Origin: an uncultured Fusobacterium sp. | Lineage (GTDB): Bacteria; Fusobacteriota; Fusobacteriia; Fusobacteriales; Fusobacteriaceae | NCBI GenBank assembly: GCA_900543175.1 | Contig: UQQO01000128.1 | Span: 1 to 5,946 of the forward strand | Direction of reading: 5' to 3' | DNA: 5,946 nt | In this document: piece after piece, positions 1 through 5,933 of the stretch | How positions within the stretch are numbered: the stretch's first letter is position 1 | Layout: the number at the start of each line of letters is the position of its first letter | Program-made: the position numbers and the translations under genes | The notes under the pieces: generated by a model | Told to the model about the DNA's origin: nothing | The model's input: the letters and a program-made list of their open reading frames with translations, nothing else | Databases searched by the model: none

Positions 1-265
1 ATAATATATTAAATTTTTTAGAAAATAGATAAGTAGCATATGAATCTTAAAATATATTTTTAACTCCATATTTTATTAAATTTATAGTATAAAATATAGT
101 TTTGTTAGAAAAATATCTTCTCTCAAGTTTATAACTGTTTTCATTATTTCTTTTAATGATTTTGCCACTATATCATTTATAGCAATTATTTTATTCCTTG
201 TCAATATTTTACTAAAATTTAATATCCACTTATATTGATTTTGACTGTTATTATAAAACAAATAT
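1..265. other. AT-rich intergenic region without a convincing gene
   Basis: This stretch lies downstream of the polyphosphate operon and holds no gene I can support. A minus-strand open frame (82-306, TTG start) runs straight through the ppk terminator hairpin, has no SD site and is low-complexity, so I reject it. A 20-codon minus-strand ATG frame (82-144) has only a weak AAAGAAAT upstream. Another ATG at 67-69 (minus) stays open to the window edge for 23 codons but has no SD site. The only persuasive element is the leftward promoter at 176-204. The region may therefore be the 5' leader of a gene beyond the left edge, or decayed sequence. Confidence 0.5.
176..204 (-). promoter_or_regulatory. 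Near-consensus extended -10 sigma-70-type promoter, pointing left
   Basis: On the minus strand a perfect -35 hexamer TTGACA (199-204) is followed by a 17-nt spacer and TATAAA (176-181). A TG dinucleotide one base before the -10 makes it an extended -10 element (TGCTATAAA). Transcription would start near position 169 and run off the left edge. It lies just downstream of the ppk terminator, which fits an independent unit starting here. No gene with an SD site follows inside the window, so either the leader exceeds 165 nt or the product is an RNA. AT-rich sequence produces promoter look-alikes, but a perfect -35, ideal spacing and extended -10 together are unusual. Confidence 0.5.
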
Positions 266-321
266 AAATAAAAAAGCTGTGAAAATTGAAAGCCTAAAAC
301 CACCAATCTTCAACAGCTTTT
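266..321 (-). terminator. Intrinsic terminator of the ppx-ppk operon
   Basis: In the minus-strand transcript, AAAAGCUGU (313-321) pairs with ACAGCUUUU (272-280). After a single bulged U (312), GAAGAUUGG continues the stem against UCAAUUUUC (281-289), with two G-U pairs. The stem is about 18 bp around a loop of roughly 13 nt. Six U residues (270-275), an A, then three more U follow the stem. The hairpin begins 3 nt after the ppk stop codon. Pairing was worked out by eye; no folding energy was computed. Confidence 0.85.
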
Positions 322-324
322 ATT

Positions 325-2463
325 TTATGAAATATGAAACAATCTTTTTAAAAAACCTTCTTTTACAGCTTTTTTCTCTTCCACTACTTTAGGTTCTTCA
401 GTAATTATTTGATAAACATTTTTCTCAGCTTCTCTAATAAACTCCTCTTGTGAATTTATCTTTCTTTCACTTTCTGAGCTAGAAACTATCTTGTATTCTC
501 CATTAGCCTCCAATACCCTAGCTTTTTGATTATCTTCTAAAATAGTTTCTATATGAGAATTTATTCTCTCTTTTATATCTTTATCAAAAATTGGACAACC
601 AACCTCTACACGATGCTCTGTATTTCTTGTCATCATATCTCCAGAAGCTATATAAAGAACTTGCTCCTCACCTACTCCAAAACTATATATTCTTGAGTGT
701 TCTAAGAATCTTCCAACAACACTTACAACCTTTATATTTCTAGTTTTTCCCTCTGTTTGTGGTACAAGGCAACAGATTCCCCTTACAATAAGTGTTATTT
801 TTACTCCTAAATCAGAAGCTTCTGCCAATGCAAGAATAAGATCTTTATCAGTAAAAGAGTTACATTTTATAACTATTTTACCTTCTTCTCCTCTTTTTGC
901 CTTTTCAATCTCATTATCTATATTCTTCAAAATATTTTGTTTAAAACTAGATGGAGCTACCCAAAGTTTTTTGTATACTCCCATAAGATTTCCCAGAGCC
1001 ATATTTTTAAAGAAGATATCTGCATCTCTTCCGATCTCTATATCAGAAGTCATAAAAGAGTAATCAGTATACATTTTTGAAGTTTTTTCATTATAGTTTC
1101 CTGTTCCAACTTGAGTAATATGTTTAATCTCTCCATCTTTTCTATAAGTTATCATACAGATTTTTGAGTGAACTTTAAACCCATCTGTTCCGTAAATTAT
1201 GTGGCAACCTGCTTCTTCCAATTTTTGAGCCCATTCAATATTATTCGTTTCATCAAATCTAGCTCTAAGCTCCATTAAAACTGTAACATCTTTTCCATTT
1301 TCCACAGCATTTATCAGATATTCAGCCAACTTAGAGTCCTTTGAAATTCTATATAAAGTTATTTTTATAGATTGTACATCCTCCCTTTCTGACGCCTCTT
1401 TTATCAAATTTAAAAAAGGTTTCATACTTTCAAAAGGATAGAAAAGTAACAGATCTTTCTTCTCTATAAAGTCTATAACACTATGTTTTTTATCTGCTAT
1501 TGGATGAACAACTGGTGAAAAAGCACTATAAGAAAGTTTTGTTGTTACATTTGGTGGTAAAAAACTACTGATATTAAATAGGTAACTTAAATTTATTGGA
1601 CAATTAAAAGTAAATACTTGCTCCTCTGAAAGATTTAATCTTTGTAGTAGTGAATCTAAAAATTTTTCACTAATTCTAGACTGAATCTCCATTCTAAGTG
1701 GTTCTAACTTATTACGAGTTTTTACAATTTGCTTCATATACTGTCTATAATCAAGATTTTCATCATAATTTTCCACATCAGTCTCAATATCCATATTTCT
1801 TGTAACACTCATAATAGAACTCTCTTTTAATTCATACATAGAGAAAATATTTTTTACAAAGTGTAAAATTACTTCTTCTAAAAGTACATATCTTCCAAGT
1901 TCCTTATCTATAAGAATAACTCTCTCCATATTATTTGGAACTGGAACCATTCCAAGTACCTCTTTTTTCTTGTTAGATAGATAAACTATAACATTTAATT
2001 GCTTATTAGGAATAAAGGGAAATGGGTGCCAAGCATCTATAATCAATGGAGATAACATAGGAAATATATTATTGAAAAAGTATTTCTCTAAATATGATAA
2101 CTCTTTTTTAGATAGATCTTTTATCTTCTCTTTTTTTAGATTCTCCTTTTCAAGAAGAGTCATAAGCTTTTCAAAAACCTTATCTCTCTTTTGATAAAGT
2201 CTATTTGATATCTCATAAATTTTTTCAAGTTGCTCTCTAGCATTCATACCAGTTTTACCATCTACGTAATCTGGAACATATTTTATATAATCATTCATTG
2301 TTCCAACTCTTACCATAAAAAATTCATCAAGATTACTAGTAAATATTGCTAGAAATTTTAATCTTTCAAGAAGTGGATTATCTTCACTAACAGCTTCTTC
2401 AAGTACTCTCTCATTAAATTTTAGCCAAGAGATCTCTCTATTTTCAATATAATCAAGCTTCAT
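325..2463 (-). CDS. ppk: Polyphosphate kinase 1 (PPK1)
   Basis: PPK1 reversibly transfers the terminal phosphate of ATP to inorganic polyphosphate through a phosphohistidine. The 712-aa length is close to the E. coli enzyme (about 690). The family's four regions are in order: N-terminal helical domain (about 1-105), middle domain (about 115-305), then two phospholipase-D-like catalytic domains (about 325-500 and 505-680). Visible active-site residues are Arg372 (TLYRISK) and Arg402 (ELRARFDE), the metal-site arginines, the phosphorylated His432 (FKVHSK), and His589 (FLEHSR). The position matching the second conserved histidine of E. coli PPK (His454, before GTGN) is Gln451 here, an oddity treated separately. 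The C-terminus ends in a short charged tail (about 690-712). The ATG lies inside the end of ppx (11-nt overlap), with GAAGG 9 nt upstream, suggesting translational coupling. A terminator follows directly. Confidence 0.96.
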   Translation of the reverse strand: MKLDYIENREISWLKFNERVLEEAVSEDNPLLERLKFLAIFTSNLDEFFMVRVGTMNDYIKYVPDYVDGKTGMNAREQLEKIYEISNRLYQKRDKVFEKLMTLLEKENLKKEKIKDLSKKELSYLEKYFFNNIFPMLSPLIIDAWHPFPFIPNKQLNVIVYLSNKKKEVLGMVPVPNNMERVILIDKELGRYVLLEEVILHFVKNIFSMYELKESSIMSVTRNMDIETDVENYDENLDYRQYMKQIVKTRNKLEPLRMEIQSRISEKFLDSLLQRLNLSEEQVFTFNCPINLSYLFNISSFLPPNVTTKLSYSAFSPVVHPIADKKHSVIDFIEKKDLLLFYPFESMKPFLNLIKEASEREDVQSIKITLYRISKDSKLAEYLINAVENGKDVTVLMELRARFDETNNIEWAQKLEEAGCHIIYGTDGFKVHSKICMITYRKDGEIKHITQVGTGNYNEKTSKMYTDYSFMTSDIEIGRDADIFFKNMALGNLMGVYKKLWVAPSSFKQNILKNIDNEIEKAKRGEEGKIVIKCNSFTDKDLILALAEASDLGVKITLIVRGICCLVPQTEGKTRNIKVVSVVGRFLEHSRIYSFGVGEEQVLYIASGDMMTRNTEHRVEVGCPIFDKDIKERINSHIETILEDNQKARVLEANGEYKIVSSSESERKINSQEEFIREAEKNVYQIITEEPKVVEEKKAVKEGFLKRLFHIS

Positions 2464-3391
2464 TATTTTCTACCTTCTCTTCATCTTTTTTGATAACTCT
2501 ATCAATAAAATATCCTTCTCTTACACCATTTTTACTGATTATAACTTTCTCTACTCCAAAAGTATCGACGATCTCTCTTAAAATTACTACTCCTCCAGCA
2601 AAAGAGAATATTCTTTCAGGAATCAATCTATATAATTCCTTTGTTTCCTCACAAGTTCCACCATTTTTTAAAATATCTACAATATTATAAAGCTCCTCAA
2701 CAAAGAAAGATTTATCTTCTAATGGGAGATTTTTTGTTTCTTTTATAATATTCATACAAGCTCTTAATGAACCTCCAATACCGTAAAGGTATTTATAATT
2801 TTGTTCATGCTCCCAATTTAACTCTTTTAGAGCTTCCTTTATAATTTTTCTCATCTTCTTTATCTCTTTTTCCTCTGGAACTATATGTTTTACTACTTTA
2901 TTTTGAAGATTAAGAGCTCCAATAGGAATACTTGTTAATTTCTCTATCTCTCCATTATTAAATAGAACAATCTCTGTACTTCCTCCACCAATATCAACTA
3001 AAATTCCTCTTTCAAGGTTCATTCCAGATTTTGCTCCAATAAAATCAAGCCTTGCTTCCTCTTCTCCTACAATAATTTCAGGTTTTATCCCTGTTGTTTT
3101 TTCAATCTCTTTTAATACTTCCTCTGTATTTGAGATATTTCTTAAAGAAGCTGTTGCAAAAGCTGAATAATTTTTTATTTCAAAGTTTTCTAAACTCATC
3201 TTTAATTTTTGAAGTGTACGACATAATTTTGTTATTCCTAAAGCTGAAAGTTGCCCTTTTTTTACATAACCTGTAAGCCCTACTATAACTTTTTTATTTG
3301 TTACAAGCTTTACTATATTTTTTTCCTCATTATATTTAAAAATAGAAAGTCTTATAGTATTTGACCCAATGTCAATTACTCCGTATTCCAT
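2453..3391 (-). CDS. ppx: Exopolyphosphatase, Ppx/GppA family (short form)
   Basis: Enzymes of this family remove terminal phosphate from polyphosphate, and some also convert pppGpp to ppGpp. The 312 residues cover the two ribonuclease-H-like lobes of the ASKHA fold. Visible motifs are the first phosphate loop DIGSNTIRL (7-15), ATASLRN (80-85), the glutamate-rich GEEEAR (109-113), the second phosphate loop DIGGGSTE (133-140), GIGGSLRA (204-211), FSFAGG (262-267) and NGVREGYF (288-295). The C-terminal HD-like domain of the 513-aa E. coli Ppx is absent, as in short actinobacterial and clostridial forms. The ATG is well supported by AAGGAGG (3401-3407) 9 nt upstream. It is the first gene of the operon, and its last codons overlap the ppk start. 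Pairing with ppk favours polyphosphate as substrate, but GppA-type activity cannot be excluded from sequence. Confidence 0.94.
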   Translation of the reverse strand: MEYGVIDIGSNTIRLSIFKYNEEKNIVKLVTNKKVIVGLTGYVKKGQLSALGITKLCRTLQKLKMSLENFEIKNYSAFATASLRNISNTEEVLKEIEKTTGIKPEIIVGEEEARLDFIGAKSGMNLERGILVDIGGGSTEIVLFNNGEIEKLTSIPIGALNLQNKVVKHIVPEEKEIKKMRKIIKEALKELNWEHEQNYKYLYGIGGSLRACMNIIKETKNLPLEDKSFFVEELYNIVDILKNGGTCEETKELYRLIPERIFSFAGGVVILREIVDTFGVEKVIISKNGVREGYFIDRVIKKDEEKVENNEA

Positions 3392-3405
3392 CTTAATCTC
3401 CCTCC

Positions 3406-3462
3406 TTGAATTGTATTCAGCTTAAATTATATATTTCTAATGTTAAAGCAAATATAATTCAA
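3406..3462. repeat. Interrupted inverted repeat in the ppx promoter region
   Basis: On the plus strand TTGAATTGTATT (3406-3417) is mirrored by AATATAATTCAA (3451-3462), complementary at 11 of 12 positions across a 33-nt spacer. The inner arm abuts the ppx SD site and the outer arm covers a candidate -10 (3451-3456). Neither likely start site would put both arms in the mRNA, so it would act as a DNA site if it is real. In sequence this AT-rich, chance is a fair explanation. Confidence 0.3.
3426..3431 (-). promoter_or_regulatory. Perfect -10 hexamer (TATAAT) for the ppx-ppk operon, model B
   Basis: On the minus strand this is an exact TATAAT. It predicts a start near 3419 and a 28-nt leader ending in the strong ppx SD site. 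The sequence 17 nt upstream (TATTTG) is a poor -35, as expected for a promoter that needs an activator. The phased hexamers at 3441-3479 fall at -22 to -60 from this start. The competing model A is the -35/-10 pair at 3451-3479. Confidence 0.45.
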
Positions 3463-3479
3463 TGTAAAGATTGTGTAAA
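3441..3479 (-). promoter_or_regulatory. Candidate PhoP/PhoB box array: four hexamers at 11-bp phase
   Basis: Reading the minus strand, TTTACA (3474-3479), TTTACA (3463-3468), TTATAT (3452-3457) and TTAACA (3441-3446) are each separated by exactly 5 nt. Three of the four match the Bacillus PhoP consensus TT(A/T/C)ACA with N5 spacing, and the third is degenerate. The array lies on the coding strand between the phzF-side terminator and ppx. Control of ppk/ppx by the phosphate-starvation regulator is established in several bacteria, so the location makes sense. Whether this organism's regulator uses the Bacillus-like consensus is inference. Confidence 0.45.
3451..3479 (-). promoter_or_regulatory. 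Alternative promoter for ppx-ppk, model A (TTTACA-17-TATATT)
   Basis: On the minus strand TTTACA (3474-3479) and TATATT (3451-3456) are separated by the ideal 17 nt. This would place the start near 3444 and give a leader of about 53 nt. It shares its -35 with the first hexamer of the putative Pho array. If this promoter is used, a regulator bound to the array would more likely repress. It competes with the TATAAT at 3426-3431, and both could be active under different conditions. Confidence 0.4.
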
Positions 3480-3488
3480 GTTTTACTT

Positions 3489-3530
3489 AAAAAAATAAGA
3501 TGCAACTACACATTTGCATAGTTGCATCTT
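3489..3530 (-). terminator. Intrinsic terminator after the PhzF-like gene
   Basis: In the minus-strand transcript AAGAUGCAACUA (3519-3530) pairs perfectly with UAGUUGCAUCUU (3497-3508). Three further inner pairs (two G-U and one C-G) could leave a 4-nt loop. After one A, seven U residues follow (3489-3495). It starts 22 nt after the PhzF-like stop codon and closes the right-hand operon. The plus strand lacks a comparable U tract after the hairpin, so it is probably one-directional. Confidence 0.93.
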
Positions 3531-3552
3531 TATCAATTATATAAGTTTTCTT

Positions 3553-4431
3553 TTAAATTAAATTCCCTTCAATTATTTTAAGTGCTGTACCACCAATTAA
3601 AACTTTTATCTCCCCATTTTCAATTTGAATCTTTCCTCTTATCTCACTTTTTCTTCCCATTTGCTCCCCTTGAATAACAGAGATCTCCTCTCTATCCTTT
3701 ACTATTCCAAGAGAGTAAAGATAATAAGTTAAAGCTCCATTAGAGGTTCCAGTTGCAGCTTCTTCATCTATATCCACAATAGGTGCTAAATTTCTAGCAT
3801 ATAATTGCTTATTTTCATCTAAATAAAATGGGTGTAATGAGATAATTCCCAACTCTCTACTTAACTCTTTTATTAAATTCATATTTCCATCTATATTATC
3901 TAAAGCCTCTTTACTTTTTAAAGGTATCATCAAATCCCATACCCCTGTATAAGCTTTTACTATATCAATCTCCTCTCTAAAATCATCTCTAGAAATATTC
4001 AGAGATTTAGCCAATTTCTCTCTATCTAAAATAAAATCTTTAGACAATTTTGGTGAAGCTTGATACATCATAATATTTTTAACCTTTTTATTCTCCATTG
4101 TTATAATAATTGGTAAAATTCCAAGATTTGTTTCTATATCAATCTTGTTTTCTCCCTCATTAACATTGATCATACCACTCTCCACAAGAGCTGTTCCATA
4201 GGCAATGGTAGCATGTCCACACAGATCAATCTCCTCTTTAGGAGTAAAAAATCTCACTTTAATCTTAGAATCATCTTTAAAAATAAAAACTGTTTCAGGA
4301 TATCCCAATTCTCTAGCTATCAGTTGCATCTGATCTTCCTCTAACCCCTTACCATCTAATACAACTCCTGCTGGATTTCCCTTAAATTTCTCATTAGTAA
4401 AAGAATCATATATCCAAAGTTTTCTTTCCAT
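3553..4431 (-). CDS. PhzF-family isomerase/epimerase-like protein
   Basis: This belongs to the PhzF superfamily, which shares the diaminopimelate-epimerase fold. The founding member isomerises a phenazine precursor, but most relatives are of unknown substrate and are not tied to phenazines. The 292-aa length is typical. Visible family motifs are GNPAGVVL (18-25), PETVF (45-49) carrying the catalytic-type Glu46, FFTPKEEIDLCGHAT (61-75) with His73, and EEAATGTSNGAL (223-234) closing the second lobe. At the position of the conserved Asp in the second-lobe motif (usually ED-x-x-TG) this protein seems to have Glu224. The ATG has AGGAG (4439-4443) 7 nt upstream and lies 18 nt after the dipeptidase stop, so it is the last gene of the operon. 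No phenazine genes are present, so an amino-acid-like substrate is a reasonable inference but unproven. It has no signal peptide and is presumably cytosolic. Confidence 0.9.
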   Translation of the reverse strand: MERKLWIYDSFTNEKFKGNPAGVVLDGKGLEEDQMQLIARELGYPETVFIFKDDSKIKVRFFTPKEEIDLCGHATIAYGTALVESGMINVNEGENKIDIETNLGILPIIITMENKKVKNIMMYQASPKLSKDFILDREKLAKSLNISRDDFREEIDIVKAYTGVWDLMIPLKSKEALDNIDGNMNLIKELSRELGIISLHPFYLDENKQLYARNLAPIVDIDEEAATGTSNGALTYYLYSLGIVKDREEISVIQGEQMGRKSEIRGKIQIENGEIKVLIGGTALKIIEGNLI

Positions 4432-4449
4432 ATCCCCGCTCCTATAAGA

Positions 4450-5418
4450 TTATTTTATCAATGTATTTTCTATTACTCTCATAAAGTTTTCATATGCTAT
4501 TTTTCTAATATCTTCCTCTTTATACCCTCTTTTTCTAAGTTCAGAAATTACATCTTGAGCTTTTGAAGCATCTTCTAATCCAAGAGGATTCATATCTCTA
4601 CCATCTCTATCATCATGTAGATATTCGCAGAAATCAAAACCTATTCCAACATGTTTTACCCCTACTAAATCAACCATATGATCAATATGATCTACATATT
4701 TTGAAAGAGTTTGCTCCTCTTTATTGGTACTTACAAAGCCTTTAAAAGCCACTGCCCCTACAAGTCCCCCTGTTTCAGCTATTGCTCTTATCTGCTCATC
4801 TCTTAGGTTTCTCACATGATCACATAAACTTCTTGCATTTGAGTGTGAAGCTATAATAGGCTTACTACTTGCTTCATAGATTCCCCAAAAGCTTTTTTCA
4901 TTAGCATGTGAAACATCAACAACCATTCCCAATCTATTCAGTTTTTTTACTGCCTCTATTCCAAGTGGAGTTATTCCTCTATTTTCATCTCCTCTAGCTC
5001 CTGTTGCTAAAGCATTTTGCTCATTCCAAGTAAGAGAGGCATGTCTAAATCCAAGAGCATAGAAAGTATCCAACCAATCAAGATTCTCTTTTATAGCTCT
5101 TAATCCCTCTATTCCCATAAGAACATTCATTTTTTCACTTACAAGCCCTCTATTGAAGTCCCCTTGATTCTTTATAATATTAAATAGATCTTGATTCTCT
5201 CTCAATTCGTGCATTGCAGAATTTACCATAAACATCATCTCTTTTTCATCATCTACAACAACACTTTCATCATCAAGATAAGCTACAAAAATTCCTCCCA
5301 TGATTTTTCCAGCATTAAATCTATCATAGTGATAGTTTTTCACTATATTTTCTAACCCCTTTTTTCTTTTAGATGCCACATCAAACCAAATATCAGCATG
5401 TCCATCAAATATCTTCAT
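4450..5418 (-). CDS. Membrane-dipeptidase-type zinc peptidase (family M19), cytosolic
   Basis: M19 enzymes are amidohydrolase-fold, di-zinc dipeptidases that cleave dipeptides, often accepting a D-residue at the C-terminal side. All expected metal ligands are visible (322-aa numbering): His7 and Asp9 (DGHAD), bridging Glu104 (GIEG), His171 (VVDVSHAN) and His192 (ASHSNARSL), plus substrate-site Arg203 and Asp262 (GIGFDF). Length is normal for bacterial members. No signal peptide or lipobox precedes the DGHAD motif, so it should act in the cytosol despite the family name. I choose ATG at 5416-5418 over the upstream in-frame GTG (5425-5427), because the GTG overlaps the SD site AAGGGGAG (5427-5434) while the ATG is 8 nt from it. 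It lies 24 nt after the 94-aa gene and 18 nt before the PhzF-like gene. The substrate is unknown; peptide nutrition or peptidoglycan-derived dipeptides are both plausible. Confidence 0.93.
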   Translation of the reverse strand: MKIFDGHADIWFDVASKRKKGLENIVKNYHYDRFNAGKIMGGIFVAYLDDESVVVDDEKEMMFMVNSAMHELRENQDLFNIIKNQGDFNRGLVSEKMNVLMGIEGLRAIKENLDWLDTFYALGFRHASLTWNEQNALATGARGDENRGITPLGIEAVKKLNRLGMVVDVSHANEKSFWGIYEASSKPIIASHSNARSLCDHVRNLRDEQIRAIAETGGLVGAVAFKGFVSTNKEEQTLSKYVDHIDHMVDLVGVKHVGIGFDFCEYLHDDRDGRDMNPLGLEDASKAQDVISELRKRGYKEEDIRKIAYENFMRVIENTLIK

Positions 5419-5426
5419 TACACTCA

Positions 5427-5434
5427 CTCCCCTT
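5427..5434 (-). promoter_or_regulatory. SD site deciding the dipeptidase start
   Basis: AAGGGGAG on the minus strand sits 8 nt before ATG 5416-5418. The alternative GTG three codons upstream begins at the last base of this site and could not use it, so the ATG is preferred and the protein is 322 rather than 325 aa. Confidence 0.75.
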
Positions 5435-5442
5435 TATATTAA

Positions 5443-5727
5443 TTAAAAGAATATTATCTCTGCTTCTGCTTCATACCAAGGTCCTTCCTCATCCTCTCCC
5501 TCAGTTATGAAAAACTCTATCTGTACATCTTCCAAAGTCATTCCAACTGAGTGAAGCTCCTTGTCCTCATAAAACTCTATCTTTTTAAATTTTGTATTTT
5601 CCAGTCTCTCTGCTATATCCTCTCTCATCTCTGCAAGTTCAAGAAGATCCTCCTCTAATGTATATCCCATTTTCTCAAACTCTCTTGCTATTGTTCCTAT
5701 TCTCTTTGTTAATTTTTCAGATAACAT
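5443..5727 (-). CDS. Acidic 94-aa protein of unknown function
   Basis: I do not recognise a family. The protein is strongly acidic (27 Asp/Glu against 11 Lys/Arg by count). The first 45 or so residues look helical and amphipathic (EFEKMGYTLEEDLLELAEM region). The rest reads as alternating beta strands, with a very acidic turn (EGEDEEG, 76-82) and a hydrophobic end (IIFF). There is no signal peptide, membrane segment or cysteine. An in-frame TTG at 5740-5742 would give 99 aa, but it lies upstream of the SD site GGAGGAG (5730-5736), which serves ATG 5725-5727. The gene lies 26 nt after the 47-aa gene and 24 nt before the dipeptidase start, so it is cotranscribed with them. It could be a small regulatory or binding partner; no function is assigned. 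Confidence 0.85.
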   Translation of the reverse strand: MLSEKLTKRIGTIAREFEKMGYTLEEDLLELAEMREDIAERLENTKFKKIEFYEDKELHSVGMTLEDVQIEFFITEGEDEEGPWYEAEAEIIFF

Positions 5728-5729
5728 AT

Positions 5730-5736
5730 CTCCTCC
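5730..5736 (-). promoter_or_regulatory. SD site deciding the start of the 94-aa gene
   Basis: GGAGGAG on the minus strand lies just before ATG 5725-5727; measured from GGAGG the spacing is 4 nt, which is short but usable. The upstream in-frame TTG at 5740-5742 has no SD site of its own and would place these bases inside the coding region. Confidence 0.7.
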
Positions 5737-5753
5737 ATACAAACCATTTTATA

Positions 5754-5897
5754 TTAAAATTTAAATAATTTTTTTATTCTTTTTACCCTTTTTATAATTT
5801 CAAGGGCAAATTTTATTTTTTTTATCTCAAAAGGAATCTTATCTAACGCCCTTTCCATTTGAGCCTCTATCTCCTGCTCTGTCAATTTTTTTTTCAA
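5754..5897 (-). CDS. Basic 47-aa small protein, unknown function (TTG start)
   Basis: The frame opens at TTG (5895-5897) with AAGGGGG (5904-5910) 6 nt upstream and stops with TAA (5754-5756). The protein begins MKKKLTEQEI and ends KRIKKLFKF. It has 12 Lys and 3 Arg against 6 Glu and 1 Asp, a net charge near +8. The N-terminal half is mixed-charge helix. The C-terminal half (about 22-47) alternates hydrophobic and basic residues, as in a cationic amphipathic helix that could bind nucleic acid, membrane or an acidic partner. It is the first gene after the TATAAT at 5928-5933 and lies 26 nt before the acidic 94-aa gene. Support is the good SD site, promoter distance and operon spacing. Against it are the short length and the non-ATG start; it could instead be untranslated leader. 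I recognise no family. Confidence 0.6.
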   Translation of the reverse strand: MKKKLTEQEIEAQMERALDKIPFEIKKIKFALEIIKRVKRIKKLFKF

Positions 5898-5927
5898 ACT
5901 TATCCCCCTTTTTTCTTATCTATTACA

Positions 5928-5933
5928 ATTATA
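5928..5933 (-). promoter_or_regulatory. -10 element of the right-hand operon (-35 beyond the window)
   Basis: An exact TATAAT lies on the minus strand, predicting a start near 5921, about 24 nt before the 47-aa TTG start. A -35 at 17-nt spacing would fall at about 5951-5956, outside the window, so the promoter is only half visible. Confidence 0.5.

Noticed and set aside
67..69. Minus-strand ATG opening a frame that runs off the left edge
   Set aside because: No SD site precedes it and only 23 AT-rich codons are visible, so it cannot be supported.
82..306. 74-codon minus-strand open frame with TTG start after ppk
   Set aside because: It begins inside the ppk terminator hairpin, has no SD site, contains a strong promoter in its middle and is low-complexity AT-rich sequence. 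It matches no family I recognise.
2490..2690. Plus-strand open frame of 66 codons
   Set aside because: It lies wholly opposite ppx, which has clear family motifs, and its own translation shows no domain.
3094..3276. Plus-strand open frame of 60 codons, Leu/Phe-rich and membrane-like
   Set aside because: It is antisense to ppx. The hydrophobic look comes from reading the complement of Lys/Glu-rich codons.
4563..4745. Plus-strand open frame of 60 codons
   Set aside because: It is antisense to the M19 dipeptidase in the region of its His- and Asp-rich C-terminal part, and has no motif support.
5728..5742. Five-codon N-terminal extension of the 94-aa protein from TTG 5740-5742
   Set aside because: The extension is the SD site itself (GGAGGAG), which serves ATG 5725-5727.
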